Positions 33,131 through 45,000 of a DNA stretch of 64,000 nucleotides are shown here, one piece after another. How positions within the stretch are numbered: the stretch's first letter is position 1; the number at the start of each line of letters is the position of its first letter. The notes beneath the pieces were generated by a model that was given only the letters and a program-made list of their open reading frames with translations, did no database searches and had not been told where the DNA came from. The translations under genes were made by a program, and so were the position numbers. Location: assembly GCA_012976225.1 (NCBI GenBank), contig JAAVVG010000015.1:496001-560000 (forward strand), in the 5' to 3' direction. This DNA comes from Golubevia sp. BC0850. Its lineage: Eukaryota > Basidiomycota > Exobasidiomycetes > Golubeviales > Golubeviaceae.

Positions 33131-35357
33131 TCAAAGCTTCGACGACTTCCAATGATCAACATGTTCCTGAAAGACCTTTTCGACCTCCAATAGATATTCC
33201 TCATCATTTTCATCTCTAGTACTTCCTTCCGCCACACCTAAGTTGAAGTCTGGAGCATAAGTCTCCCAATGCTTTGAATCTGATTCTGGAATGAGAGTTT
33301 TGTTGTCGAAAAGTCCAAGGTCCTTGTTCTCTTCTTCTGGATCATTCTTCTTTTCGTGATCAAACTTCCATCTTCCAAGAGAGAGAGCCGTGAGACTAGA
33401 CCAGCATTTGGCTGCATTAGAAGTGTTATATCCTCCTCCTCCCAAGATCAAGGTAGGCACATTCCAAGAGAGTACAGTAGAGACGGCAGCTAGAATTGAG
33501 GTCGAAGAGTAATTGAAGGTTGAAGTTGGATCCCCTTTGAGAGCGTCACATCCTGCTTGAATGACTATGTAATCGGGCTGGAGAAATGATAAATAGGATC
33601 AGAGAAGCGAAAGAAAGAATCGGTGTCAACGGCATGAAACCTAAATTCTACAACAGAATTAAGAGAAGAACGGATCGAGAGTCAACGCACCGCATAAGCC
33701 TTGGCCAGAGGTTCGACACAACTTTTCATGATCCTCGAAAGAGTTTCTGGACCAGCTCCAGGTTTCAAAGGTAGACTTAAAGCTGAGTGAGCAGCTGAAT
33801 CTGGAGTTGGAGGTCCAGAAGGTCCATGAAGAGATCCAGCTGGATGAGAGACCTTCGATGACTCTTCTTGAGAGGAACCTGCTTCGCTTGAACTAGTTGA
33901 ACTTGAAGGAGCAGTGTTGGGTCTTGTGGATAGACCACATGGAAAGAACCCAGGAGCGAACATGTGGATTGACAAGGTCAAGACTGAAGATGAATTGAAC
34001 AAAGCTTCTTCCTGTTGTGAAGTGGGGAAATTTCAGAATGTACTGTATGCCAGGTCGAAAGTTCTTTCGTTCGTCGATAACTTACTACACCATCTCCCCA
34101 ATGAAGATCTAAATCTAAATAGAGAACTTTGCTCTGTTTCAAAACTGTCTTTGGTTTAGAGTTCTTTGGATTCAACTTGTGAGAAATTGGTCGAGGGTTT
34201 GAGGTTGAAGAAGGTGCTTCGTAGTCTTGAATCTCTTCTTCCTGTGTCAAATCGGCAGCTGCCTGAATTTCTGAAGGTCTAGTTCCAAAACCTAAAACAC
34301 TGGAAGTTGAGGTTTCCGAAGGAGTAGTAATAGAAGTTGAAGGAGAATCAGGTTGGTGGACTGGAAGTTTGACGAGCCTAGGTTTCCGAAGAGCCAAGAT
34401 TGCAAGCACTGCGTCGTTGATGTAACAAAATCCGGAAGCAGCTGAAAGAAGTAGAGAGGGAGTGCAAGATAAGAAGAGAATGAAAATCGAAAATGAGTAG
34501 CCCAGATACTGCGTTCTCTTCTCTCACCCTCCTTTTTACTCACTGCCTCTCTTAGCATGATGCCTTCCTCCGTCCCAAACGATTGCTACATCAGCTCTAT
34601 CTTTAATTAGTTCTTCTGCTGCTACTAATGCTGCACCAGCTATTAATCGAACGTGAGCTTCTAGAGATGAGAAACGAGGGTTGTCCTGGGAAGGAGAAGA
34701 CGAAACGTCGTCAGTGACTAAAACGACTGGAAGGGCAAGATTGATTTCAAATGAGACTCATGATTTTATCATTAAACACGATGTCATGAAACTCACATCT
34801 GTCAAACCAAAACCTTCGTCACTCAATCTTCTCTGTTCATCTCCCTTCTTTTCCACTTTAACTCTCTTTCTCCTTCTCTCATCCTCTTTCCAATCATTTT
34901 CTTCTTCCTCTTCATCTTTAATTTTGTTTTCTGAAATCTTTGAAAAAGAGGGATTTGCATTACGCTGTTGATCTAAAAGGCTTTCGATGTAAGTTGAAGA
35001 ATGATAGACTTTTAGTTCTTTGTCTGTAGCTTCTCTTGGGGGTAGGATGGTAGCTCTATTAAGCTCTTGAGTTTCGGTACCATCGATTTCGAAAGTCAAA
35101 CCAAAGAGGGATCTGATTTGTTTTTGATTGAGTTCTTCTTGGTCTGGTTCGTCTTCTCTGAAGGCTTCTGGATCTTCTCCTTCTTCTTCTCCGAGCTTGG
35201 AATGATCTTGAGATTCAAGATCTAAAAGGTCCAAATGAGAGACGAGAGAATGAACTGTAGTTGATCGACCTAGATTTGAAGGAAGATCATCTGAAGCTTG
35301 AACGAGCGAAGGGGAAAGCAGATACGAAACTCTCTTCTTTGAAGATGCTGAACTCAT
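33131..35357 (-). CDS. HOS1: Class I histone deacetylase, Hos1/HDAC8-like
   Basis: This is a zinc-dependent lysine deacetylase. Five exons: 35357-34797, 34685-34544, 34441-34086, 34011-33691 and 33577-33131, about 608 residues. Catalytic landmarks are [21 protein letters not shown] (active-site His pair), VLYLDLDLHWGDGVEEAL (Asp and His zinc ligands), IQAGCDALKGDP (third Asp ligand) and LILGGGGYN (active-site Tyr). The protein is longer than most class I enzymes owing to an acidic charged insert in the N-terminal part, a Ser/Thr/Pro-rich insert of about 70 residues between IND and VLYLD, and another after GFFP. The usual FFPGTG loop reads FFPCGLSTRP here. The donor of the fourth intron is GTGCGT. 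Assignment to Hos1 rather than Rpd3/Hos2 rests on GFFP and the overall divergence. It is divergent from SUP45 (208 bp). Confidence 0.85.
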
Positions 35358-35565
35358 TTGATTTCCTTAGCTTCTCTTTGATCTTTCCTTGGAATAACTC
35401 TTGGATCCAGAAATAGAGGAAAGAAAGAAAGAAGAAATCGACTTCTCCCAGTCGAAGATGGCAACACCGATCAGCACCGAACGCTATCCTATATCCACCA
35501 TCAGCGAAAATTGATTCTCGGAGTGGACAACTACTATACCTACCACCCACAAATTATAATTCATC

Positions 35566-38500
35566 ATGGCAACTCAAGTTAGTCAAGATGCTGAACATAA
35601 CATTCAGGTAAGTTCACTCAGCTAGTCATCCTAAAGTCGACGTGATTCTAATTCGACCAGATAACAAGAGAAAAGACATGAGCAGCTAACTGTGCTTTCT
35701 ATCTCTCTGATCTCTCTACGCTTGCCTTGGCTTCTGATAGATGTGGAAAATTAAGAAACTCGTGAAGAATTTGGATAACGCTCGTGGTAAGTGAATCTAC
35801 TTTGGTGGCTTGAAATAAGAGAGAGAGAGATGTGGAGTGAATTGATTTCCACAGATGGATTGGTAGTAGATGCAAGATAGCAATCATGCTTAAATCCTTG
35901 TCACCTCACTATCCTTCCTTCAATCCAATAATCCATCATTCTCATTCTCCCACTAATAGGAGCTGGAACTTCCATGATCAGTTTGATCATTCCTCCAAAG
36001 GTGAGCTGAGCTCTCTTCTCTACTTCCTAGCAAGGTTTCTCTTTCCTCCCCTCTACTTTCCTTCAAGTCTTTCTCTTTCACAGGCTTCACAATCAGATCA
36101 AAAATCATGATCTGATTTTGCCATCCTCATCTTTCTGCTGGAGAGGTGCTCATTCTAACGCCTCTTACCCCATCTCTGTTGCTCCTTCAGTCGCAAATCT
36201 CTCAGTTCTCAAATATGTTAACTCAAGAATATGGTACTGCCTCAAATATCAAGTCTCGTGTCAATAGGTTATCTGTACTGGCCGCCATCACTTCAACCCA
36301 GCAGAGGCTCAAACTTTACAACAGAGGTGAGTTCATTTAGCAAGAGAAGCAGGAATTGAATGCGTCAAAGTGGCCTCTTGGTGTGGAGATAATGACGAAT
36401 CCCTGTAAGAGAACAGAATAGCTGAATACATGCCAAGGAATCTGGGATTCGCGGGGCAGGTGAACATTTTGGAGCAATTTCAAAAAAGAGGAACTAGTTT
36501 GAGAAGAGAAAAGGGGCAACGGGAACTGGCAAATGCGAATGATTCTTGAGGTGATTACATAGCGATTCTGGGTTCTGGAAAAGGAACTTAATTTGAGGCT
36601 TGAGAGTCTGAGGCAGTCGAGGTCGAGGGCTTGGCTGGCTGGAAAGCGTCTGAAGACTGGATGAACTCTAGGAGTGCTAGAGTGCCTTCTTCGGAGTCAA
36701 GTACCTGGCTGGTGATTGGAGATAGGGGCGTTGTTTTGGAGCCAGACCTGGGCAGAGGAAAGGGTGGACCCGTGAGGTTTCTTCAGAGAAGAGATGGCAG
36801 TTGAGAATGGCTGAATCGTGCTTGCGCATCAGATGGTAGGCTTTGAAGTCTCCCTTTCCAGTTCTTGCTTGGAGTAGTTTGAGTAGGTCCTTTCTTTTCC
36901 ATTTGAGTTCTGGAGGAGGTCTTAAAAGAAATGATGGTAGCATTGGGGGCTTTTGGAAGCAGATGCCTCTCCTTTCTCATTGACCTCCGACTATGAAGGT
37001 ACTTCGCATTGGATTCCACTCCTTTCACTTCAACCAAGATCTAGTGTACAAGTTCACCAAAGCTTCAATCAGCTGGGCTATCGCTCTCTCAAAATCAAAG
37101 CCCTAACTCCCCTCCATCCTTCTCCCATTTTCCAGTCCCTCCAAACGGTTTAGTAGTCTACTGTGGAACAGTCTTAACAGATGAAGGAAAGGAAAAGAAA
37201 GTGAATTTTTCGTTTGAACCTTTCAGACCTATCAACACTTCTCTATATCGTTGTGATTCCAAATTCATCACTGAACCTTTGGCTGAACTTTTAGAAGCCG
37301 ACGCTAAGTTTGGTTTCATCATTATGGATGGTAATGGAAGTCTCTATGGAACTGTCAGTGGGAATACCAGGTCGATCATCCACAAATTTAGTGTGGATTT
37401 ACCTAAGAAGCATGGTGAGTTTATTGCGGTTGGAGAGGAAGATGAAGCTGCAGTGGGAAGGAGTAGGTCTTTTGAGGACAGACAGAAGTAGCAGAGGCTT
37501 GGGATCCGCTCAAACGGAAGGGGAATGGAATTTTAGCAATGTCCTGGGATCTGATGAACCCACCACATCTCTTTGACTTTCTGTTTCCCCCAGGTCGTGG
37601 AGGACAATCTGCTCTACGTTTCTCACGTCTTCGTGAAGAAGCTCGACACAATTACGTTCGTAAAGTAGCAGAATTTGCAACTCAACATTTCATCACAGAT
37701 AACAAATGCAATTGTGCAGGTTTGGTTTTAGCAGGTTCAGCAGACTTCAAAACCGAATTAGGACAATCTGATCTATTCGATCCAAGGTTAAAAGTCAAGA
37801 TCGTTGCAACTGTTGATATTTCTTACGGTGGAGAAAACGGCTTCAATCAAGCCATTGAATTATCAGCTGAAAGTTTACAGAATGTCAAATTCGTTCAGGA
37901 AAAGAAATTAATTCAAAAATATTTCGATGAAATTAGTTTGGAGACTGGGAAATATTGTTTTGGGATTGAAGACACTTTTAAAGCACTTGAATTAGGTGCC
38001 GTGGAAACTTTGATAGTTTGGGAAAATTTAGAAGTTACTAGACATAGTTTGAAGGATAGTAACGGGAATGCTGTGGTGTTGCTTTTGAATAAAGAACAGG
38101 AAGCTGATAAAAGTAGGTTCTTGGATAAGGATACTGGATTAGAAATGGAACAGGAATCGGATCCAGTTCTGTGAGTAAAAGTGGAATCGAAGTGAAATTG
38201 GGGGGAGAGGGAGAGATGATAGATCTTCCTTTGGCTTGACGAATTTGCAAATACTGACGTCCATCGCACTCTCTTCTTCTACTACCACTTTCAGGCTGCT
38301 CGAATGGTTAGCTGAGAACTATCGTCAATTCGGAACCAATCTAGAATTCGTGACGGATCGTTCTCAGGAAGGAATGCAATTCTGTAAAGGTTTTGGAGGA
38401 ATTGGTGGCATTTTGAGATACAAGGTCGCCTTTGAAGATATGGCTGTGTTTGAAGATGATGAAGATGAGGTGAGTCTACGAAAAAACTTTGATGCCCGGA

Positions 38501-38618
38501 AGAACCTCTGATGCTTGAGAAAACTTGTTTGCGAACCTTTTTGATTGACTTTCATATGTCTATTCTTTCCACTCTCTCTTCCTTCCAACAGTTCATGAGT
38601 GACTCTGATTCGGATTAA
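35566..38618 (+). CDS. SUP45: eRF1, eukaryotic translation termination factor 1
   Basis: eRF1 recognises all three stop codons in the ribosomal A site and triggers peptide release with eRF3. Eight exons: 35566-35607, 35741-35786, 35960-36000, 36191-36326, 37136-37414, 37594-38170, 38295-38469 and 38592-38618, giving 440 residues, the normal size. The decoding domain has [12 protein letters not shown], the TASNIKSR stretch preceding the codon-recognition loop, and YCG; the catalytic GGQ is in [20 protein letters not shown]. The C-terminal eRF3-binding domain ends FMSDSDSD. Most of this is nearly invariant across eukaryotes, so the call is firm. The fourth intron (36327-37135) is 809 nt and contains a LINE remnant on the opposite strand. 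Early exons are very short (42, 46 and 41 nt). Confidence 0.96.
36610..36950 (-). mobile_element. Tad-like LINE 3' remnant in an eRF1 intron
   Basis: On the strand opposite SUP45, within its fourth intron, the frame around 36943-36677 reads [19 protein letters not shown], then a cysteine, then VHPFLCPGL. This matches the conserved RTGHG-x-F-x-x-Y motif and C/H pattern near the C-terminus of Tad-clade non-LTR retrotransposon ORF2 proteins. Only this short C-terminal fragment is visible; reverse transcriptase and endonuclease motifs are absent. Frame changes occur downstream (a continuation [17 protein letters not shown] is in another frame). It is a dead fragment that probably lengthened the intron. 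The assignment is from motif recognition alone. Confidence 0.6.
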
Positions 38619-39004
38619 ATGATCCTCAGCTTCAAACTCTCCGAGCTCTTCCAAGGAGGAAAGGTTTCTTTGCTTGGGCTCTTCATGAAGAGATAGCGAT
38701 CAGTAGCCGCCTCATTTATATCTTGAAAAGTTCAGATGATCATTCGTCACAAGTCCTACCCCTCCCCCCTTCTTTGACAATCTATTTCTTTTCCTTTTCT
38801 TTTTTGATTCCCTTTTCTAATTTTCCCATTTCTTCAAGCTCTTTTCCTTTCCTGACTTCGATTTCTTTCCCTGACACTGCACTCCCTCTACGACTCCATC
38901 TAAAAAGCATATTGAACGCTCAGTGACATTTCATTTTGTAGATTCAATATCAATGTAGTACAGTCTAGTTATTTGTACAATGCCCCCAAAAAGTAAAATA
39001 GATC
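38619..39004. other. SUP45 3' flank
   Basis: This T-rich region (notably 38780-38840) presumably carries the SUP45 polyadenylation signals. Nothing else was recognised before the repeat begins near 39005. Confidence 0.5.
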
Positions 39005-39510
39005 AAAACCCTCAACGTCAAAGAGAGAGAAAGTAAGCCTCTTTTAAAGACTGGAAGGTTGGAGTCGACGAGAGAATGGCATGCATGCCTTTGATGTTCA
39101 ACGCATCTTCGAGACCGGATTGGAGCGCAGTCTGACTGACCTGGGCCCTATTTGACTTGACATAAGAGAAGAGAGCATGTTTGGATTGGAATGCGACTTG
39201 GGGTTTGGAAGTGGGTCGAGGAGAGGTGGCGATGCGCACTTTCCCGTACGGAAACGCACGCGGGAGTCAACACTCAAGCGTCAAGTTGGGAAAGTCCTGC
39301 CAATCAAAAAATACAAATCCAAATTTCACGCAAGCGTCAGTGAGTCGGATCAAGTCAGGGCGAAGAAGCGGGCGATGTGACGTGAGTGGTTTCGATTTGT
39401 CTCGAGTCGATCTTCCGCGAGCCACCACTTGCGTACATAAGACCTAAGAACTTTGTACTCGCCCGGAGAATTTCTCAGTAAGTCAGTTTGTTGAAAAGTT
39501 GCAGCGTTGA
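39005..39510 (-). repeat. Dispersed ~0.5 kb repeat, copy 2 (inverted)
   Basis: This is the reverse-complement partner of 31560-32085, with shared blocks in the same order when inverted. The conserved small frame here reads GLEDALNIKGMH on the minus strand, matching GMEDMLNIKGM in copy 1. Homology continues weakly past 39475 into sequence matching the 31560-31600 end of copy 1. The two copies face each other across about 6.9 kb. I cannot classify the element. Confidence 0.75.
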
Positions 39511-39966
39511 AGCTCAAGGTTGTGTCATGTATATATGTGAGCATCTCATTCCCTTGACCAGAGATCAAACACTCGCCTGAAGCCTGAAGGCCCGCATCCA
39601 GCTTGATAAATATCGAGATTGTCAGTGAGACAGGTTTCAGACTTTGAATCTCAAAGTATCTCCATTGAATTTGGGGCTAACCAGACCGGAATGAATGATA
39701 CGGGACTGCAGCTTGGTTGTGTGTGAATCAGGTCTCTTATCCCTAGAATCGAAGACACAAACCCTGTCATCGGATTGAGAAGTCACACTCTCTCTCGTTA
39801 TCGCGGTGCGTTGAGGATTGAGTCTCATTCAGAGTGAGAGACGGATACAGATTCAAATTGGTTCAAAGATCCGAAAAAGATACATGAACGTAGAAAACGG
39901 AGATTAGACACACTGATTCGTTGGACACCCTTAAACTTCCCATCCTCTTCCGTTCGTTCCTTTCGA
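39511..39966. other. Intergenic region between the repeat and the cutinase 3' end
   Basis: About 456 bp without a recognisable gene, RNA or repeat. Minus-strand short frames show no family motifs. Confidence 0.5.
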
Positions 39967-41095
39967 TCATGCAGTCAAACCCTTTTGAAGGAATTGAGCT
40001 CCCATGGATTGAGTTTTGGCGTTTCCTCCGTACGAGAGATGGGCCGCAGTAATTCCGTATCCTGAAGAAAGACAAGAGGAGAGGGAGAGAAGAGAGAGAG
40101 AAAGAGAAGCACAGAAGAGAAGAAACAGGTCAGTTACGAGGTGCTTAAAACAGCTTCACCGTTCTACTTCTGAGAACTGACCTGAGCTGGTGTCACAAAC
40201 TCCGTCGCCCTGTAAAAGTGATTGGAACAGTAGGGCTTGTGTCAGAGTCAGAAAGGAATGGCGCGGTCGATTGTTGGAGGTTGGGTCTCAAAGCGCCTGG
40301 TAACAAGGTCACTCACATAAGCACAGATGTCCAAGGTCTTAGAGACGAATGAAGAAGGGACTCCAAAATTGAGTCCATAAGCTGAAATTCCGTTGGAGTT
40401 CTTGGTTCTGGATCCCCCATCAGCATCGGTGTTGCAGGCCAAGCCAGATTTGTGTTGTGGATCTCCGATCATGACAACGGCTTTGACTGTTGTGATCGAA
40501 GGAGAAAAGGTAAGAAGTGAGAGTGAGAGATTGGACATGAGAGACGTCAAAGCCTTTCCCTTCTCACCTGAATCAGCGGCAGCTCCAGACAACTGCTTAA
40601 GAGCATTGACAGTAGCAGCAGCTCCCTGACTATAGCCGAGTAGGACGTAGCAGGGGGTGTTACCGGACTGGACCTGTTTGAGTAGTGAGAATCAATAAGT
40701 AAGCATAGAGCATAGGAAGTGAAGACTTGGTGTGCTCACTCACCTTTTTGATGATATCGGCAGTTCCAGCAGAAGATTGTTGATTAGCTCCAGCGGGGTA
40801 GACAGTATCGTACTATCGACGGTTCGAGAGTGAACAGAATGCAAGTCAGCGACAGAAGACTCAAGACAGTGGACCAGACGTTGATTTGACTACTCACTTC
40901 AGTTCCTCCTGGAACGGCTGCCTTAAGTTGACTGATCATGGATCTATATCCGGTTGAAGGGCCTTGAGGTTCACCAGTTCCACGAGTGGATACGATGGTG
41001 TAAGATGAACAGGTGGCTCTCTCTGACAAAGAGAGGGGAGAGGCGTTGACGACAACCAAAGAGGCTAGTGCAAGAAGAGGAGTGTAGAAGAGCAT
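39967..41095 (-). CDS. Secreted cutinase-family serine esterase
   Basis: Cutinases are secreted alpha/beta-hydrolases that cleave plant cuticle polyester or other short esters. Six exons: 41095-40898, 40812-40744, 40673-40568, 40486-40317, 40209-40182 and 40061-39967, encoding 221 residues, the family's usual length. A signal peptide is visible (MLFYTPLLALASLVVVNASP). The family start motif is YTIVSTRGTGEPQGPS. The nucleophile elbow is GYSQGAAA, the catalytic Asp is in DGVCD and the catalytic His in AAHLSYGG. Conserved cysteines flank the core (ATCSSY, NTPCYV, LACNT, ICAYGDGVC). The start at 41095 was chosen for the signal peptide; the frame is open farther upstream. The upstream 980 bp to the kinesin 3' end should contain the promoter. 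Actual substrate (cutin or other ester) cannot be told. Confidence 0.9.
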
Positions 41096-42076
41096 AATTG
41101 AGGTTGGAGGAGGTGGGTGAGGAGGCTGAAGGTTGATAGAGAGATGAGTGGGAAGAGGAAGAAGAAGCAGTGGAATGAGGGGAGGGAATCCTTGATAACA
41201 GCTCTCTCCTCTGCTTAAATACCTTTCGGAGCTTTCCTGAGAACCTAAAGGATTAGATTGCTTGACAACCGCGGTAGTCAATGAGTCCTTCTGCGGCAGG
41301 GAGAGATCTCCCAACCCTCGAAAACGTCTCTTCTGAATGAGGGACGACCTTCGGCATGACTGAATTTGTCAACTACACCTGTTATGTTAGCGGGATCGTT
41401 GTGTTGACGACCCGAAACTGACGAAACTCTGAAATAGGCTCTTTAGATGGAAGAAAGAAGGGAGAAAAGATGACAAAGGGTAGTCAGGTAAAATACGCCC
41501 AAGGGGTAAGGAAACCTTCATCAACTTCGCCCCGCACTTCAACCCGAGGCTACCTACCTATCAGCGACTGATTACGAGGGACAGAGCTAGAGTACGGCCT
41601 CGAATCAAGAAGAAGAAAGATTGGACATTGGATTGTCATCGGCGGCATGAGCCTGTCTCAGATCTCAGAAGCGCTATGACGGTGGACGATCGGTCTCCTC
41701 CGCTTCAAAACCGTTCTTTCAAACACGTGGCAAGTCGGGTCGGAAAAACGTTCAATTTAGATTAAGAAATCAATCGATCAAATCAGAAAAAGAACACACT
41801 AATCTTGGGCTTCGGAAACAAGAGGTGATAAGAAAGGAGGGGGAAGGTGCGAACTGCACCGTGGTATTAAGAAAATGAGTCGTCATTGTTGTTGATGGAT
41901 GAGAAGTAACTGGAAGCTTAAGGAAACGGAATGTAGAAAACTAAGTGTGGGATGTGAAGAAAGGAGTAGGTGGCAGGAAAGAAAGAAAGACATGGCCTTC
42001 AAGACCGAAGTCCCACGCGTAATCTCAGGACTGGTTGAGGGGTTGAAGCTGGAGTATTATTTATGGGGTAGCAGCT
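41096..42076. other. Cutinase promoter region and kinesin 3' flank
   Basis: The 981 bp between two minus-strand genes hold no recognisable gene. The region nearest the cutinase start is purine-rich on the plus strand (41100-41180), meaning a pyrimidine-rich leader on the coding strand. No confident binding site can be named. Confidence 0.4.
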
Positions 42077-45000
42077 CTACTTTGATGAGGAGAAGAACCA
42101 GGAACTTCTAGCTTTAGGGGAATTTGAATCGAATTGACCCTGGACTTGAGCACCAGCCACCGATTGATGACGAGGAGTACCTTGACCTCCACCACCTTGA
42201 ATGAAGCCTCTATTAGCATTTGGAGAAGTAGAAGGTCCATTCCCAGCACTTTGAGGACCACCGCCCCTAATAGGAATAGCGATTCTACCAAATCCAACTC
42301 CTCCAGGACCTTGCCCCACCCCTCTATTCTGTTCTCTGTTATCGAACTTAACCTTGAACTTGGCAATAGTTTCATCGAAAGCCTTGGATTTCATAGCTAA
42401 CCTCTCTTCACCCTCTCTGACATTTTGAGTTAAAGCTTCGATTCTCTCGTTTCTTGTCATTAACTTCCTTTCAGCTAATCCGACTTCCTTCTTAAGACCT
42501 GAATTCTGTTCAACTAGTTGTTTCTGAACGTTTGTCAACTGTTCGAGGTTACGTTCTAAGAACGCAAGCTTCTTCTGTTGAGTCTTGGTGTTGGAAGATC
42601 GAACGATGTTGTTGTATTGCTCCTTAGATTCGTCCAACGAGATCTCCAATTCGACGACCTGGTAAAATTAGATTCGCAAGTCAAGTATGTTAGTCACAGA
42701 ATCCAAGGACTATGCAGGCATTGCTCTCACTCGACTTCTCCCGACCAAGACAACTTCACTCACCTTTTCACATCTATTCTGCAGATCTCTCATCAGACTC
42801 TTCTTCATAGTATCAAACTCAGCTAATTGACCTGCCATATTTTTCCTGACTCTCTCCATTTCTCTAGCCGATTCAGCCAAGTTCTTACCACCTTCAACTC
42901 CAGCAGTAGTAATAGCGAAAGCTCTCTTCAATTCCTCATTAGCATCCTTCAAACTTTCATTAGTAGCCAAAAGAGAGGTAGTCTCTCTAGCTTTGAGTTC
43001 CAAAGTTTTCTTGAGATCATTGATTTCATTGAGTTGAGTTTCTCTCTTACTAGCATATTGTTGTTCCAACTTCTGTTTGAGTTCGTTTAGAACTTCTGAA
43101 GAAGCACCGGTTGAAGGATCTGATTTGTTGACTTCTGAATTCATGTTCTCGTCCAAAAGCTTCTCATAAGAAATCTCTAGACCGACGAAACGATTTTCAA
43201 TCTCTTCTCTTCTTTGATTTAGAAGCTCATTTTCTTCTAATGTTTGTCTAACTCTTTCTTGCTGTTCTCTAACCATAGTTTGACTTTCCAGCAATTGTTC
43301 TCTTAACATGTTCAAGTCTTCAGCAGAGAGTTCTGCTCCTTCTTCGCCTCCTCTATTCTTCGAGATACTGAGGTTCTCTAACTTGGCCAAAGTTTCTCGA
43401 ATCTGCTCTTCCTTTTCAGAAACGATTCCAGCGTTGAAGTCAGCCATCATCTTAGCCATCTTCTCAGCCTTCTTCTTTTCCTTTCCTTCGTTAGCCTTTA
43501 GGTTCTCATTTGATCTCTCATCGTTTAGACTCTTTCTAAGTTCTTCCAATTCAGAAGTAAGGTCCAGATTCTGTTCCTTGATGATATCCATAGTAATACC
43601 AGCTTCTTTACTTTCGAAGGTAACTCTCTCCAACTCCAACTTGATCTCACTGACAGCTTTCGAGTTCTCCTTGTTCTCGTTTGATAACCTAGATTCCTGT
43701 TCTTTGTAGAAAGAAAGTTCATCCTTGGCTTCTCTCAAAGAGACTTCCAAACTCTTCAAAGCATTTTCTCTTTCTGAAATTTGATCTGAAAGTTCGTTCT
43801 CTCGTTTCAAGAATTCATCTCTTTCATCCTTATCCAGAGAAGTAGCAGTTGGAGTTTCAGGTCTTGAAGCCAAGTCTTTAAGTCCTTCAATAGCAGGCGT
43901 CATTGGTCTTGAAGCTTGAGATCTAACACTTGCAGCAGGTAGAGTACTAGCAGCCTCTCCAGCTCCAGCTCCAGCTCCGACCACAATCTTTCCCATATCA
44001 GTCCATTCACTTTCTTCAACCTTTGATCCACTTCTCCAAACCTTGAGTTCTGCTTCTAGAGACGCGATGTAAACCTTGAACCTTTCAGCTTCACTCTTGG
44101 CTTTCTTCAATAGCATCTTGAGTTCCATGGGTGAAAGTTCGGCGTTCACTCTTGCAGAATTCTTGATGGATTTAGCTCGAACTCCAAATCGTAAAGTTGA
44201 AATCGTTTCATCCAAATTGTAAGAACAAGGAGAACAATTGATAATAAGGGTGGTTCTTGAATTTCCTCCCAAAGACTCTTGAAGGATACGAGTCAGCTTC
44301 GAATCTCTGTAAGGAATATGAGATGACTGCAGGAAGTTGAGTTAATGATCGGAAAAAAAATCAGTCCTTCGGTTTCTCCATCTGTCTGTTTGCTCTCCTT
44401 ATTACCCAACTCACCTTCCCGTCAGTCAGCGCATTAATAACCATTCCAAGCGCACTCAAACTCTTGTTAATCTTCTTAGCTTCCTCCAAAGTTTGACCAC
44501 TTGCACCAGTTTTCCCAACTTTCTCACTTCCAGCCAAATCAACCAAGTAGAGATTTCCATTCTTTATCGTTCCAGTTTCGACGTTTCTTTGTTGAATGGT
44601 GATCAAGAAGATAGAATGGGATCTACTTGATTCGGCGTTCATGTTGGTAGAACTGACAGCTCTTGAATTTCCACCTTGTCTCATGATCTCGTACACATCA
44701 TCTTGACCTCCAACGTAAAAGTCAGATAGACCTTTGACGTAGACTCCTTTGGCTTTGTCTTCGTGGATTTGGAGGTTGTCGTTGTGAGCTGGACGGGAAG
44801 GGAAAGGGAATGGAGAATGTGAATGTGAGCTTCGGTTCTCAGGGTTATTCGATCTAGAAGTTTGAAGGAATCTTCGCAGAGTCATGCCTTCACACCTCAG
44901 CTTCTTATCTTCCCCCTAAGCTCTCTCCTGATCCTCCCTTCCCTCCTCGTCGCCCCAACCTTTCTTCTCAATCTACTCACGAGCTAGCAAATCTCTAATC

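Noticed and set aside
36783-37037. Minus-strand frame [15 protein letters not shown] in the eRF1 intron as a separate gene
   Set aside because: It overlaps the LINE remnant in a different frame and includes the complement of intron sequence near the acceptor. It shows no independent similarity.
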